From positions 1 through 64,000 of the forward strand of contig JBFMEX010000081.1 of NCBI GenBank assembly GCA_040752215.1: a DNA stretch of 64,000 nt, written 5' to 3'. Shown piece by piece: positions 1-8,286 of the stretch. The position numbers were made by a program, and so were the translations under genes. Each line of letters opens with the position of its first letter. The stretch's first letter is position 1. This stretch comes from JBFMEX01 sp040752215. Its GTDB lineage: Bacteria; Pseudomonadota; Alphaproteobacteria; Rhizobiales; Hyphomicrobiaceae. The notes beneath the pieces were generated by a model. It did no database searches. It saw nothing but the letters and a program-made list of their open reading frames with translations, and was not told the origin of the DNA.

Positions 1-87
1 GACCGGGCCGGCCGAATTGGCCGCGCCCGCGCCGAGCACGGCCGAGGCGACCGCGGCCAGAACATAGGTAAGGCGTCGTTTGAGCAT
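1..87 (-). CDS. Exported protein, N-terminus only (cut by window edge)
   Basis: Only the first 29 codons are inside the window. They read as a signal peptide: a basic start (MLKRR), a hydrophobic Ala/Val/Leu core, then an AGAANSAG-like cleavage region. A GGAGGA ribosome site lies about 5 bases before the ATG. The gene reads left, out of the window, so its function cannot be seen. A sigma-54 promoter at 227-242 points at it, and an NtrC-type activator with its kinase and a solute-binding protein lie just upstream. It is therefore probably the target of that system, for example a periplasmic binding protein of a transporter (inference). Confidence 0.75.
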   Translation of the reverse strand, partial: MLKRRLTYVLAAVASAVLGAGAANSAGPV

Positions 88-226
88 CGTCTTCCTCCCT
101 CGAGCGGACCCGCCCCGTTGTCGGGCTCGGCATGCACTCCGGCCGCATTCCAGCGCCTGCATCGGCCTCCGCCTCGCCGAGGCGGATTGGTCGCTCCTGA
201 GCTGGTCGGCTCTTGCGTCATACTGT

Positions 227-242
227 TGCAACCGATGTGCCA
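227..242 (-). promoter_or_regulatory. Sigma-54 (RpoN) -24/-12 promoter
   Basis: On the minus strand this reads TGGCAC-ATCGG-TTGCA, a full match to the -24/-12 consensus with the required spacing. It points at the exported-protein gene starting at 87, with a predicted leader of about 130 bases. The adjacent NtrC-type regulator is the type of activator such promoters need. The stretch 88-384 holds no gene. TGCACA and TGTGCA half-sites near 300 and 338 could be activator sites, but this is weak. Confidence 0.85.
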
Positions 243-384
243 TGTCGACGCAGCTGCATCATGGCGTTGAAATCGTGCCACAAGTCCGCCGAGCGCGGGA
301 TGCACATGCCCCAACGCGCTGTACATTTTCGCTATAGTGTGCACCGAATCTGGTCAGGCATTAACGCTGTCGGGACCGGCCGGC

Positions 385-1752
385 TCAGGGGCCGAGGCCG
401 AGCCGCCGGCGCAGAGTCGTGCGGCTGATGCCGAGCGCCCGGGCCGCCGCCACTTGGTTGCCGCCGTGCGCGGCCAGCACATCGCGGATATGCTTAAGCG
501 TCATTTCGTCGAGCGTCACCGCGCCGGCTCCCGACGACCCCGCGGCGACATGCGGCACGGTCGCGTCCGCCGTGCCGTTCGCCAGCGGCCCGGCGTCGAA
601 CATCAGCTGTGCCACGTCGAGCACGTCCGAGCCGGTGAGCGCGAACCCGCGCTCGACGATGTTCTCGAGCTGGCGCGCATTGCCCGGCCAGTTATAGACG
701 AGGAGCCGCTGGCGCGCCGCCGGCGTGATGTCGAGCCGCCTGCGGCCGGTGCGCCGGCGAATGCGCTCGACGAAGAGATCGATCAGCGGCGCCAGATCCT
801 CGGGCCGCTCGCGCAATGGCGGCACGTGGATCGGCAGCACGTTGAGGCGAAAGAAGAGATCGCTGCGGAACGCCCCGCTCCTGACCGCGCTCTCGAGATC
901 GCGATTGGTGGCGGCGATGATACGCACGTCGACCTCGATCTGACGCTCGCCGCCGACCTGACGGATGGTCTTCTCCTGCAGCACACGCAACAGCTTGGTT
1001 TGCAGCCGCGGGCTTATGTCGCCGATCTCGTCGAGGAACAGCGTGCCCCCGTCGGCCTGCTGGAACAGGCCGCGTCTGGTCGTGCTGGCCCCCGTGAACG
1101 AGCCCTTGACGTGGCCGAACAGCTCGGAATCGAGCAACTCCTCCGGCAGCGCGCAGCAGTTGATCGGCAGGAACAGCCGGTCGGCGCGCCGGCTCTCCGC
1201 GTGCACCGCGCGCGCGATCAGCTCTTTGCCGGTGCCCGTCTCGCCGCGGATCAGCACCGGGATGTCCTGCGAGCCGATGCGGCGCACCACGTCGAGGATG
1301 CCCCGCATGGCCGGGCTCGCCGCGACCAGCCGATCGTGGCGGCCACCGGAGGAGAGCTCACGCCGGAGCCGCGTCACCTCCTCGGTCAGCTGCCGCTTCT
1401 CGAATACGCGCCTGACACGCAGGATCAGCTCCTCCGGGTTGATCGGCTTGGTCAGATAGTCGTAGGCGCCGAGCCGCATCGATTCGACCGCATTCTCGAT
1501 CGAGCCATAGGCGGTCATGATGATGCACTCGACGTCGGGGTTGGTGGACCTGAGACTGCGCAGCACCTCGATGCCGCTGTCTGCGCCGAGCCTGAGGTCG
1601 AGGATCACGAGGTCGATGCCGTCGATGGCGAGCCGCGCCTTCGCCTCCTCGGGATCGCCGGCCTCGAACGCCCGAAAGCCCTCGCTTTCCAGCAGCAGGG
1701 CGAGCGTTCGGCGGATCGCGCGCTCGTCGTCGACGATCAGGATGTTGCGCAT
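385..1752 (-). CDS. Sigma-54-dependent response regulator (NtrC/DctD type)
   Basis: 455 residues with the full NtrC-family layout. The receiver domain (1-120) has the acidic pair D8/D9, phospho-acceptor D52 and K102. The AAA+ domain has Walker A GETGTGKE (170-177), the sigma-54 contact loop GSFTGA (217-222, Ser in place of the common Ala) and Walker B TLFLDE (237-242). The C-terminal Fis-type helix-turn-helix ends in ALGISRTTLRRRLG. It should oligomerise when phosphorylated and open promoters held by RpoN. Its start overlaps the end of the kinase gene by 16 bases, so the two are co-translated. The sigma-54 promoter just downstream is the likely target. The cognate signal is unknown. Confidence 0.95.
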   Translation of the reverse strand: MRNILIVDDERAIRRTLALLLESEGFRAFEAGDPEEAKARLAIDGIDLVILDLRLGADSGIEVLRSLRSTNPDVECIIMTAYGSIENAVESMRLGAYDYLTKPINPEELILRVRRVFEKRQLTEEVTRLRRELSSGGRHDRLVAASPAMRGILDVVRRIGSQDIPVLIRGETGTGKELIARAVHAESRRADRLFLPINCCALPEELLDSELFGHVKGSFTGASTTRRGLFQQADGGTLFLDEIGDISPRLQTKLLRVLQEKTIRQVGGERQIEVDVRIIAATNRDLESAVRSGAFRSDLFFRLNVLPIHVPPLRERPEDLAPLIDLFVERIRRRTGRRRLDITPAARQRLLVYNWPGNARQLENIVERGFALTGSDVLDVAQLMFDAGPLANGTADATVPHVAAGSSGAGAVTLDEMTLKHIRDVLAAHGGNQVAAARALGISRTTLRRRLGLGP

Positions 1753-3137
1753 GCGTCCTCGACCGCCTTCACGTCGAACGACACCGTCGTTCCTCTACCC
1801 GGCGCGCTGTCGATCGATAGCGCGCTGCCGTGCCCGGCGAGAATGCGCTGAACGATCGAGAGCCCGAGCCCGGTGCCGTGCGGGCGACCGGAGACGAACG
1901 GCTCGCCGGCCCTGGCGCGCAGCGCCTCGCTCATGCCGACGCCCGTGTCGCCGACACGGACCGTGCACACCTCGCCGCACCGCTCGGCCGCGACCCGCAC
2001 CTCGCCGCCGTCGGGCATCGCCTGCATCGCGTTGAGGATGAGGTTCCAGAGCACCTGCTCGATCTGCTCCCTGTCGATGAGTGCCCGGCCGAGCGCCGGA
2101 TCGATATCGAGCACAATCCCGATGCCGCGATCATCCGTCAAGCCGAGCCGCACCGTCTCGGTGACGCGGCTCAAGATTTGGCCGAGATCGCCGGGCTCGG
2201 GCGCGCTCGGACGCTGGCGGGAGAAGCGCAGGAAATCGTCGAGAATGCGCTTCAAGCGCTGTGATTCCGCATTCACCAGCGCGATCACCTCGGCCTTGCT
2301 CGCGGGAGTGATCGCATCACGGCTCAACAGCTCGGCGCCGTTGATGATGCTGGCCAGCGGGTTGCGGATCTCGTGCGCGATGCTGGCCGAGATCTCGCCG
2401 ATGCCGGCGAGCCGCTCCGCGTCGATGCGGCGACGGTGCTCGACCTCGAGCTCGGCCCACGACTGCTTGAGATTGGTGCGCATCTCGTTCAGCGCCCGCA
2501 CCACGTCGTCGAGCTCATCGGACTCCTGCAACGGTGCTGGCGTACGGTCGAGCTGCAGCCCCTTGTCGAGCGTGGCGATCCCGAGCCCGCGGGCGAAGGC
2601 CGACATGCGCACCAGATGGCGGGTGACGAGATACTGGAACAGCAGGAAGATGAACGCCGACACCAGGAACGTCTTCACCGCCTGCGTGCCGAGGATCACC
2701 AGCACCTTGTCGAGAAGGCGCTGATAGATGCCGTCGAGGCTGGCCGAGGCCGCGAGCGTGCCGAGCACGATCCGCTCGCCCTTGTACTCGCGCGCGATCG
2801 CGAACGAGCGCTCGATGCTGTTGGTGCTCTCGATCCGCCCCGCCGACGCGAAAGGCTGACCGTCGACGAACACCTCCACCTTCTGCATGTCGGGCAAGCT
2901 GCGGATACCTTCGAGCTGCACCTGGATCTGCTCGCGGTCGAGCGCCCACAGGCTGGCGCTGATGCTTTCGAGATAGCTGTCGCGCACTTGGCGCATGCGC
3001 TCGTGGATCAGATCGACGTCGCGTGCATAGTCGAGATAGAGCTGCAGCGTCGTCGCAGCGAGCGTGATCAGCGAGCTGAACAGCAGCGTCGACACAATCA
3101 GGCGGGCGGAGACGCTGCGCCGGTGCGGCCCGGCCAT
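1737..3137 (-). CDS. Membrane sensor histidine kinase (DctB/NtrB-like)
   Basis: 466 residues. A membrane segment at about 12-33, a periplasmic sensor of about 110 residues, a second membrane segment at about 147-170 and a HAMP linker precede the kinase core. The dimerisation box SIAHEIRNPL carries H255. The ATPase domain has NLILNAMQAM (N box), GDTGVGM (G1) and GTGLGLSI (G2). It should phosphorylate the NtrC-type regulator encoded by the overlapping downstream gene. The ATG overlaps the stop codon of the upstream solute-binding gene (ATGA), so all three form one operon. The ligand is not visible, but the linked binding protein suggests a small solute. Confidence 0.93.
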   Translation of the reverse strand: MAGPHRRSVSARLIVSTLLFSSLITLAATTLQLYLDYARDVDLIHERMRQVRDSYLESISASLWALDREQIQVQLEGIRSLPDMQKVEVFVDGQPFASAGRIESTNSIERSFAIAREYKGERIVLGTLAASASLDGIYQRLLDKVLVILGTQAVKTFLVSAFIFLLFQYLVTRHLVRMSAFARGLGIATLDKGLQLDRTPAPLQESDELDDVVRALNEMRTNLKQSWAELEVEHRRRIDAERLAGIGEISASIAHEIRNPLASIINGAELLSRDAITPASKAEVIALVNAESQRLKRILDDFLRFSRQRPSAPEPGDLGQILSRVTETVRLGLTDDRGIGIVLDIDPALGRALIDREQIEQVLWNLILNAMQAMPDGGEVRVAAERCGEVCTVRVGDTGVGMSEALRARAGEPFVSGRPHGTGLGLSIVQRILAGHGSALSIDSAPGRGTTVSFDVKAVEDACATS

Positions 3138-3970
3138 CAGCGGCGCTCCCCGGCGCCGGCCCCGGCGTCGAGATACGGTCCGAGCGCCGCCTCCTCGATG
3201 CGGGCGAACGACCCGTCGGCCTTCATCTCGGCGAGCACCCGCGCCAGCGGCTCGACCAGCCCGGCATGACGGTTGTGGAGATGGAGGTACATCGGCCGCC
3301 GTGCCAGCGGGCGTTGCGAGACGCAGATGTCGCGGATGCCGATCGCGCGCGCCGCCGCGAGCCCGCTCAGCCGATCGATCACCGCGACGTCGATGCGATC
3401 ATTGGCCAAGAGTCCGAACAGCAGCGCCGCCGTCTTGGTCCTGACCAGCGAGCGCGCGCCGATGACATTCTGCTCGAGAATCTTCCAGCCGCGCACGATG
3501 CCGACATTGTAGGGCGCGAGCGCCGCCCACCCGGCCACCTCGAGCGGCTCGCCGCGCGTGAAGGCGACGAAGTCGACGTCGATCAGCTCGACCGGCACGC
3601 GCAGCAGGTTCGGATAGTCGCCGATGTCGCCGAGGTTCGGAATGCGCGGCCCGTCGCCGTCGACGATGCCGGCATTGGCATTGACCAGTGCCCGCTCGGC
3701 GGGGGGCGCGTCGACCTCGATCCGATACCCGAGCCGGCCGCAGGCCTCGGCCATCAGCCGGTTGAAGAAGCCGGAGCCGTCGTCGGCATGGATCGGCGGG
3801 CCGAACGCGGTGCTGAATCTCAGCCGCGGCGAAGCGGCGACGGGCGCCCAGTTGCCGGCAAGCACCAGACCCGTGCCGAGCCCGGCCAGCACCAGACGGC
3901 GCGACGGCCGGCGCGGCCCGCCTTCCCGCGCACGCTCTGGCGACGTCTCGATCCGCACGATCCCGGTCAT
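3137..3970 (-). CDS. Periplasmic solute-binding protein (family 3-like), probable sensor accessory
   Basis: 277 residues from the ATG at 3970. A longer in-frame start at 4078 adds a low-complexity tail, so the shorter form is preferred. A basic stretch, SRRLVLAGLG and a hydrophobic run give a Tat-like signal peptide ending near ASPRLRFSTAFGPPIHADDGSGF. The mature part resembles bacterial family 3 solute-binding domains, with a GFFNRLMAEACGRLGYRIEVD-type first lobe. It is translationally coupled to the kinase gene, and no permease or ATPase is nearby. Presenting ligand to the kinase is therefore more likely than transport (inference). The ligand is unknown. Confidence 0.75.
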   Translation of the reverse strand: MTGIVRIETSPERAREGGPRRPSRRLVLAGLGTGLVLAGNWAPVAASPRLRFSTAFGPPIHADDGSGFFNRLMAEACGRLGYRIEVDAPPAERALVNANAGIVDGDGPRIPNLGDIGDYPNLLRVPVELIDVDFVAFTRGEPLEVAGWAALAPYNVGIVRGWKILEQNVIGARSLVRTKTAALLFGLLANDRIDVAVIDRLSGLAAARAIGIRDICVSQRPLARRPMYLHLHNRHAGLVEPLARVLAEMKADGSFARIEEAALGPYLDAGAGAGERR

Positions 3971-4396
3971 CGCCGCAATGGTAGAGCCGAGCCGCGCGTG
4001 AGGCCAGCGCCCCGCAGCCGGGGCGGATGCGGGCAACGATTCCGAGGTGGCTGCGGACCCAGACTGCCGCCAACTCATCCCAGAAACGGGGCAAGATCGG
4101 CGGCATGGAACTCGGAAGCGGCGCTAAACTCCGTATTTTACCAATGACATCAGAATGTTACCGCGCCTGTTGGGCGCCGAGACAATGGGGATTATTGGTG
4201 CTCGTCGGGGCCGGTTGCGATCTGATCGCGGTGACGCCCGCGGTTAGCAGGGATCGCTGCGGCTCCCATTCACCTTAGGACGCTCCGCCAGGCGAGCCGA
4301 ACGACGCCGAGCAGGCGTCCCTGGCGTATAGGATGAGGCGCGCTGCCCAATCACCGATGCCTGCGAGCGGTGTTGGGCCACGCCCCACACGCTCAC
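3971..4396. other. Intergenic stretch, no gene seen
   Basis: 426 bases between the solute-binding protein start and the end of the YcaC gene. It should hold the promoter of the binding protein-kinase-regulator operon. The AT-richest part is around 4125-4165. No convincing -35/-10 pair, RNA or reading frame was recognised. Confidence 0.5.
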
Positions 4397-5023
4397 CTAT
4401 TTGCTTCCCTTGACCGTCGAATAGGCCGTGATGAGATTGCGATAGTCGGGGATGTGGTTCGCGAACAGCGTGCCGAGGCCCTCGACGTCGTTGCGCCAGT
4501 CCCGGTGCAATTCGCAGGCGACACCGAACCAAGTCATGAGCCGGGCGCCCGCCGCCGACATGCGGTCCCACGCGGAATGGCGCGTGATCTCGTTGAAGGT
4601 GCCCGAGGCGTCGGTCACGACGAACACCTCGAAGTCCTCGGCGAGCGCGGAGAGTGCCCGGAACGCCACGCAGACCTCGGTCACGATGCCGGCGATAACG
4701 AGCTGCTTCTTACCAGTCGCCTTCACGGCCTTGATGAAGTCGTCGTTGTCCCAGGCGTTGATCTGGCCGGGCCTCGCGATGAACGGCGCGTCGGGGAACG
4801 TGTGCTTCAGCTCCGGCATGATCGGACCGTTGGGACCGTCCTCGAAGCTGGTCGTCAGGATCGTCGGCAGCTTGAAGTACTTGGCGAGGTCGGCAAGCGC
4901 GAGCACGTTGTTCTTGAACTTGTCGGGATCGATGTCGCGGACGAGCGAGAGAAGGCCGGCCTGGTGGTCGACCAGTAGGACGGCGGCATTGTTCTTGTCG
5001 AGGCGGGCATAGGGCCTGCTCAT
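4397..5023 (-). CDS. ycaC: Isochorismatase-family hydrolase, YcaC-like
   Basis: 208 residues, the same length as E. coli YcaC and very similar along the whole chain. Shared segments include AAVLLVDHQAGLLSLVRD near the start, INAWDNDDF in the middle and GVACELHRDWRND near the end. The catalytic Asp (D19) and nucleophile Cys (C118, in VTEVCVAF) are present. YcaC proteins form octameric rings that pair into larger assemblies; their physiological substrate is not settled. A GGAG site sits 7 bases before the ATG. The pirin gene lies 76 bases upstream on the same strand, so they probably share a transcript under the divergent LysR regulator. Confidence 0.92.
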   Translation of the reverse strand: MSRPYARLDKNNAAVLLVDHQAGLLSLVRDIDPDKFKNNVLALADLAKYFKLPTILTTSFEDGPNGPIMPELKHTFPDAPFIARPGQINAWDNDDFIKAVKATGKKQLVIAGIVTEVCVAFRALSALAEDFEVFVVTDASGTFNEITRHSAWDRMSAAGARLMTWFGVACELHRDWRNDVEGLGTLFANHIPDYRNLITAYSTVKGSK

Positions 5024-5099
5024 CGCGGTTCTCCTGGTTCGATGGGAAGATGTTGCGGGGATCGACGGGCGGCCCGTGGAGGAGCCGCCCGCCGCTGCG

Positions 5100-5966
5100 T
5101 CACGACGCCATGGTGCCGAACCGGCCAGCCTGGAACTCGAGCATGGCCTGCTTGATCTCGCCGATCGTATTCATGACGAAGGGCCCGTGCGCCACGACGG
5201 GCTCCTCGATCGGCTGGCCGGTGAGCACCAGCAGCTTGGCGTCGTTGTTGGCCTCAATGGTGACAGGCCCCGCTTCGCGGCCGAGCAGCGCCATCTGCGC
5301 CTCGCGTGCGATCACGCGACCCTGCACCTCGACCGTGCCTGAAAGCACGAGAACCGAGAGGGTATGACCCTCCGGCACGTCGAGAGTCGCGGTCTTGCCC
5401 CGCGTCAGCCGCACGTCCCAGATGTTGATCGGCGTGAACGTGCGCGCCGGTCCTCTTGCATCACCGAATGCGCCAGCAATGACGCGGAGGCTGCCAGATC
5501 CCTTTGCCAACTCGGCGGTCGGAATATCGGTCGCGAGCAGCGACTGGTAGCCGGGCTTGGCGCCCTTGTCCTTGGCCGGCAGGTTGACCCACAGCTGAAC
5601 CATCTCGAAGTTGCCGCCCGTCTTCGCGAAGGCCGGCGAATGGAACTCCTCGTGGACGATGCCGGAGGCCGCCGTCATCCACTGCACGTCGCCGGGGCCG
5701 ATGATGCCGCCAGCGCCGGTCGAATCCCGGTGCTCGACCTCGCCCTCGTAGACGATGGTAACGGTTTCGAAGCCCTTGTGCGGATGGGCGCCGACGCCGC
5801 GCCGGGCCTCGGTCGGCTCGAACCTCGCGGGGCCCGCGTAGTCCAGCATGATGAACGGGCTGATGTGGGCGCCTTGGTCGTGATGCGAGAGCATCGTGCG
5901 GACCGGGAAGCCGTCGCCGACCCAGTGCGGCCGGGGGGCGCTGTAGACGCCGAGGATCTGTCTCAT
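5100..5966 (-). CDS. Pirin family protein (bicupin)
   Basis: 288 residues with the two-cupin pirin fold. The N-terminal metal ligands H61 and H63 (HPHKGFETVT), H105 and E107 (IVHEEFHS) are all present, so it should bind iron or a similar metal. Some bacterial pirins are quercetinases and others are redox sensors; the sequence does not decide between them. A GGAGAG site sits a few bases before the ATG. It is first in a two-gene unit with ycaC and divergent from a LysR-type regulator, the common arrangement for an inducible electrophile or aromatic response (inference). Confidence 0.92.
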   Translation of the reverse strand: MRQILGVYSAPRPHWVGDGFPVRTMLSHHDQGAHISPFIMLDYAGPARFEPTEARRGVGAHPHKGFETVTIVYEGEVEHRDSTGAGGIIGPGDVQWMTAASGIVHEEFHSPAFAKTGGNFEMVQLWVNLPAKDKGAKPGYQSLLATDIPTAELAKGSGSLRVIAGAFGDARGPARTFTPINIWDVRLTRGKTATLDVPEGHTLSVLVLSGTVEVQGRVIAREAQMALLGREAGPVTIEANNDAKLLVLTGQPIEEPVVAHGPFVMNTIGEIKQAMLEFQAGRFGTMAS

Positions 5967-6055
5967 GGGGGCTCTCCTTCACTGGCGCCCATCGGGAGCG
6001 CCCTTGGTTGAACGAGAAGGTATTGATGAGACGACGGGGCGACTAGGAGCCGAAT

Positions 6056-6078
6056 ATTGACCGATCCGTCCTATCAAT
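6056..6078. promoter_or_regulatory. Candidate LysR-type operator (ATTGA-N13-TCAAT)
   Basis: A dyad ATTGA-N13-TCAAT lies in the 125-base gap between the pirin and LysR genes. LysR-family regulators usually bind such interrupted dyads in divergent promoters. It overlaps an upstream ATG at 6077, which supports the later start chosen for the regulator. Sequence only. Confidence 0.4.
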
Positions 6079-6091
6079 GGGACAATGGTGC

Positions 6092-6997
6092 ATGCAGGAC
6101 CTCAACGATCTCTATTTTTTTGCGCAGGTGGTGGAGCACGGTGGCTATGCCGCGGCCGGGCGCGCGCTCGGCGTCCCGAAGTCGAAGCTCAGCCGCCGCA
6201 TCCTGGAACTCGAGGAGCGGCTCGGCGTGCGCCTGCTGCAACGTTCGACACGCAAGCTCTCCGTCACCGAGATCGGCCAGGAATACTACCGCCACTGCGT
6301 CGCCATGCTGGTCGAGGCAGAAGCCGCGCAAGAGGCGATCGATCGCTCGCGCTCGGGCCCGCAGGGCCTCATCCGGGTGAGCTGTCCGCCGGCTCTCGTC
6401 TGCTTCTCCATCGGTCCGATCATCGCGCGCTTCATGGGCGCCAATCCGCGCGTCACTGTCGAGCTCGAATCGACCTCGCGCCGCGTCGACTTGATCGGTG
6501 AGGGCATCGACGTCGCCATCCGCGTCCGATTCCCGCCGTTCGAGGACTCCGATCTCGCCATGCGCGTGCTGGGCGAGAGCCCGCAGCGTATCGTCGGCAG
6601 TCCGCAGCTGGTCGCGGGCCTGCCAGAGCCCATCAATCCGGCCGATCTCGCCGCACTGCCGAGCCTCGGCCTCGGCCCCCTCAACCGCGAGCACGTCTGG
6701 CACTTGAGCGGACCCGACGAGGCGAGCGTGCGTATTCCCCACAAGCCGCGCCTCGTCACCGATGACATGTCGCAACTGCTCTACGCGGCAATGGAGGGCG
6801 TTGGCGTGGTGCAGCTGCCGGATATCGTCGCGGACGAAGCGATTGCATCCGGCGCACTCGTCAATCTGCTGCCCGGCTGGACACCAGCGGCGGGCACTGT
6901 GCAGGCGATCTTCGCGTCACGACGTGGGCTTCTGCCATCGGTGCGGAGCCTCATCGATTTTCTGGTGATGAACTTCAGCCCGGGATCGCCCCGGTGA
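6092..6997 (+). CDS. LysR-family transcriptional regulator
   Basis: 301 residues from the ATG at 6092 (MQDLNDLYFFAQVVEHGGY), which fits the family N-terminus better than the in-frame ATG at 6077. The winged helix-turn-helix spans about 1-60 (AGRALGVPKSKLSRRILELE), followed by a linker and a LysR substrate-binding domain (RVDLIGEGIDVAIRVR is typical of the CrgA/aromatic-stress subgroup). It is divergent from pirin-ycaC, with a dyad between them, and probably controls that pair and itself. The inducer is unknown. Confidence 0.92.
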   Translation: MQDLNDLYFFAQVVEHGGYAAAGRALGVPKSKLSRRILELEERLGVRLLQRSTRKLSVTEIGQEYYRHCVAMLVEAEAAQEAIDRSRSGPQGLIRVSCPPALVCFSIGPIIARFMGANPRVTVELESTSRRVDLIGEGIDVAIRVRFPPFEDSDLAMRVLGESPQRIVGSPQLVAGLPEPINPADLAALPSLGLGPLNREHVWHLSGPDEASVRIPHKPRLVTDDMSQLLYAAMEGVGVVQLPDIVADEAIASGALVNLLPGWTPAAGTVQAIFASRRGLLPSVRSLIDFLVMNFSPGSPR

Positions 6998-7084
6998 CAT
7001 CGACTCGGTCGGGCGGGCACGCCCGGATCTGTCGCGGCCGAGCACTGCCGAAGCGGCCTCGTCTTCGGCCAGAAGCCGCTTTCG

Positions 7085-7200
7085 CTACCGCGCCCCGAAT
7101 CACTTTGGCCGATTGCGCAATGCCGCGGAGAATCTCGCGCTCCTCGAGCGCTGCGTAGCCGAAGGCGAAGCCGGCGTGCCGCTCGCCCGTGCGGCGGCGT
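7085..7200 (-). pseudogene. Relic of a MocR/PdxR-type regulator (C-terminal aminotransferase-like end)
   Basis: On the minus strand this stretch encodes AGFAFGYAALEEREILRG followed by IAQSAKVIRGA. It closely fits the last segment of MocR-type regulators, where a GFA(A/N)L-E-EI-G-R pattern closes the fold. No helix-turn-helix, PLP lysine or upstream domain is present, and the frame decays upstream. The rest of 6998-7345 shows no gene. The aminotransferase-like origin is inferred from this short match. Confidence 0.45.
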
Positions 7201-7345
7201 CGATCGCCTTGGGCGGCGCTGGCACCGATCGTGGCGAGGACACGCGATGAAACGATCGGTAATAGCTCGGAAATTCCGGTGAAACGATCGAGTGGTACCA
7301 ATTCAATCGCATTCGACGCCAGAACAACGGACAGGAGATGAGAAC

Positions 7346-7471
7346 ATGAAGCATATCTTCCTGATTGCAGGCCTCCTCTTCGCCGTGGCGGGCCTTTCGA
7401 CCGTCGCGTCCGCCGACCATCCGGTGTGGCAGGACCACTACTGGCAGGAGTTGATGCAGACGAGCAGCTGA
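7346..7471 (+). CDS. Very small exported peptide (41 aa)
   Basis: A GGAG site at 7334-7337 precedes ATG at 7346 by 8 bases. The product has a textbook signal peptide (MKHIFLIAGLLFAVAGLSTV, cleavage after ASA) and would release only about 19 residues, rich in aromatic and acidic side chains and starting DHPVWQDHYW. A strong GC hairpin lies 25 bases after the stop. I recognise no family. Ribosome site, signal peptide and hairpin together make it credible, but the short length means chance cannot be excluded. Confidence 0.55.
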   Translation: MKHIFLIAGLLFAVAGLSTVASADHPVWQDHYWQELMQTSS

Positions 7472-7495
7472 CGTGATCTGCCACCGCGGCCGATC

Positions 7496-7523
7496 GCTAC
7501 CGGGGCTGCATCGCCCCGGTAGC
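7496..7523 (+). terminator. Perfect 11-bp hairpin after the 41-aa peptide gene
   Basis: GCTACCGGGGC and its exact reverse complement flank a 6-base loop. There is no U-run after it, so it is a weak intrinsic terminator at best and may act as an RNA 3' stabiliser. It lies 25 bases after the peptide stop codon. Confidence 0.6.
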
Positions 7524-7908
7524 CAACAATATCGAAGAAACGAAGACGACATCTAGGCGGCGCCCTGTTCGACGACTGCTCCAGCGGGCGCCCGTGGCGG
7601 AAGCGGCAAAACAGTCGTCATTGCCGGGCCGACAGTTCCTCGACTCGCGGTCAAAGGAGCGCTTCGCAGGCGGCCGATGGCTCGCAACCCCTCCAAGCCT
7701 TTCGGCGATCAGCGAGTTTTCTGGCCCAGACATGCCAGCAACAGCGGGCCGGCAAACGTCCGCTTGAAACAATTTGTAACAATTCTGCAGTCTGGCGGAG
7801 AAGCGACTCGCATACCTATGTTCGAGATGCCCGTCGCGAAGCCGCTCCGGCCGGAGTGGCCGAAGCGTGCTGGCCTTATCGAGGCGCCAACTGTGGAGCT
7901 GTTGCCAG
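7524..7908. other. Leader region of the copper operon
   Basis: 385 bases without a recognised gene. It contains the 14-bp candidate operator at 7768-7781 and should hold the promoter of the plus-strand copper operon. No other structure was recognised. Confidence 0.5.
7768..7781 (+). promoter_or_regulatory. Candidate copper two-component operator, copy 1
   Basis: AACAATTTGTAACA lies 128 bases before the first gene of the plus-strand copper operon. The identical 14-mer, inverted, occurs at 18052-18065 between the Spy-like gene and the sensor kinase. It is strikingly AT-rich for this genome. Binding by the operon's own OmpR-type regulator is inferred from this placement. Confidence 0.6.
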
Positions 7909-8181
7909 ATGATGCGCGTGCTCGTCATTCTGCTCGTCGTAGCACCAAGCGCCGCAGCCGGCTTCGATAGCGTGCGCGGGCACGGGAACCTGCCGGGGAG
8001 CATCGGTAACCGGAATCCGAGCGATCCGAGCGTGCGCGTTCCAGACGCGCGCTACGAGCCGGTGACCGCGGCTATCAAGTCGTTCCGCCCTGTCGACCCG
8101 CTTCCCTGGGACGAGCTCAACCGACGCGTTGCGCCGCGATACGAAGCGGTGCCTCCATCGACGCCGCCAGAACCGAACTAG
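7909..8181 (+). CDS. Small exported protein of the copper operon
   Basis: 90 residues. MMRVLVILLVVAPSAAA is a clear signal peptide. The mature part is rich in Pro, Arg and Asp, ends in PPSTPPEPN and has no Cys or obvious metal cluster. Two adjacent ATGs (7909, 7912) are possible starts; a GGAG about 10 bases upstream fits either. It precedes the TolC-like gene on the same strand, downstream of the candidate copper operator. I do not recognise the family. Periplasmic location is likely; function is unknown. Confidence 0.6.
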   Translation: MMRVLVILLVVAPSAAAGFDSVRGHGNLPGSIGNRNPSDPSVRVPDARYEPVTAAIKSFRPVDPLPWDELNRRVAPRYEAVPPSTPPEPN

Positions 8182-8286
8182 CTCGATGATCAAGATGACC
8201 GCGGCATCCGTGCTGGCTCGATCGACAGTGGTGATCACGATGGGCAACGGCAAGCATGAGAAGCACGATCCGGGGGGATCGAAAGG

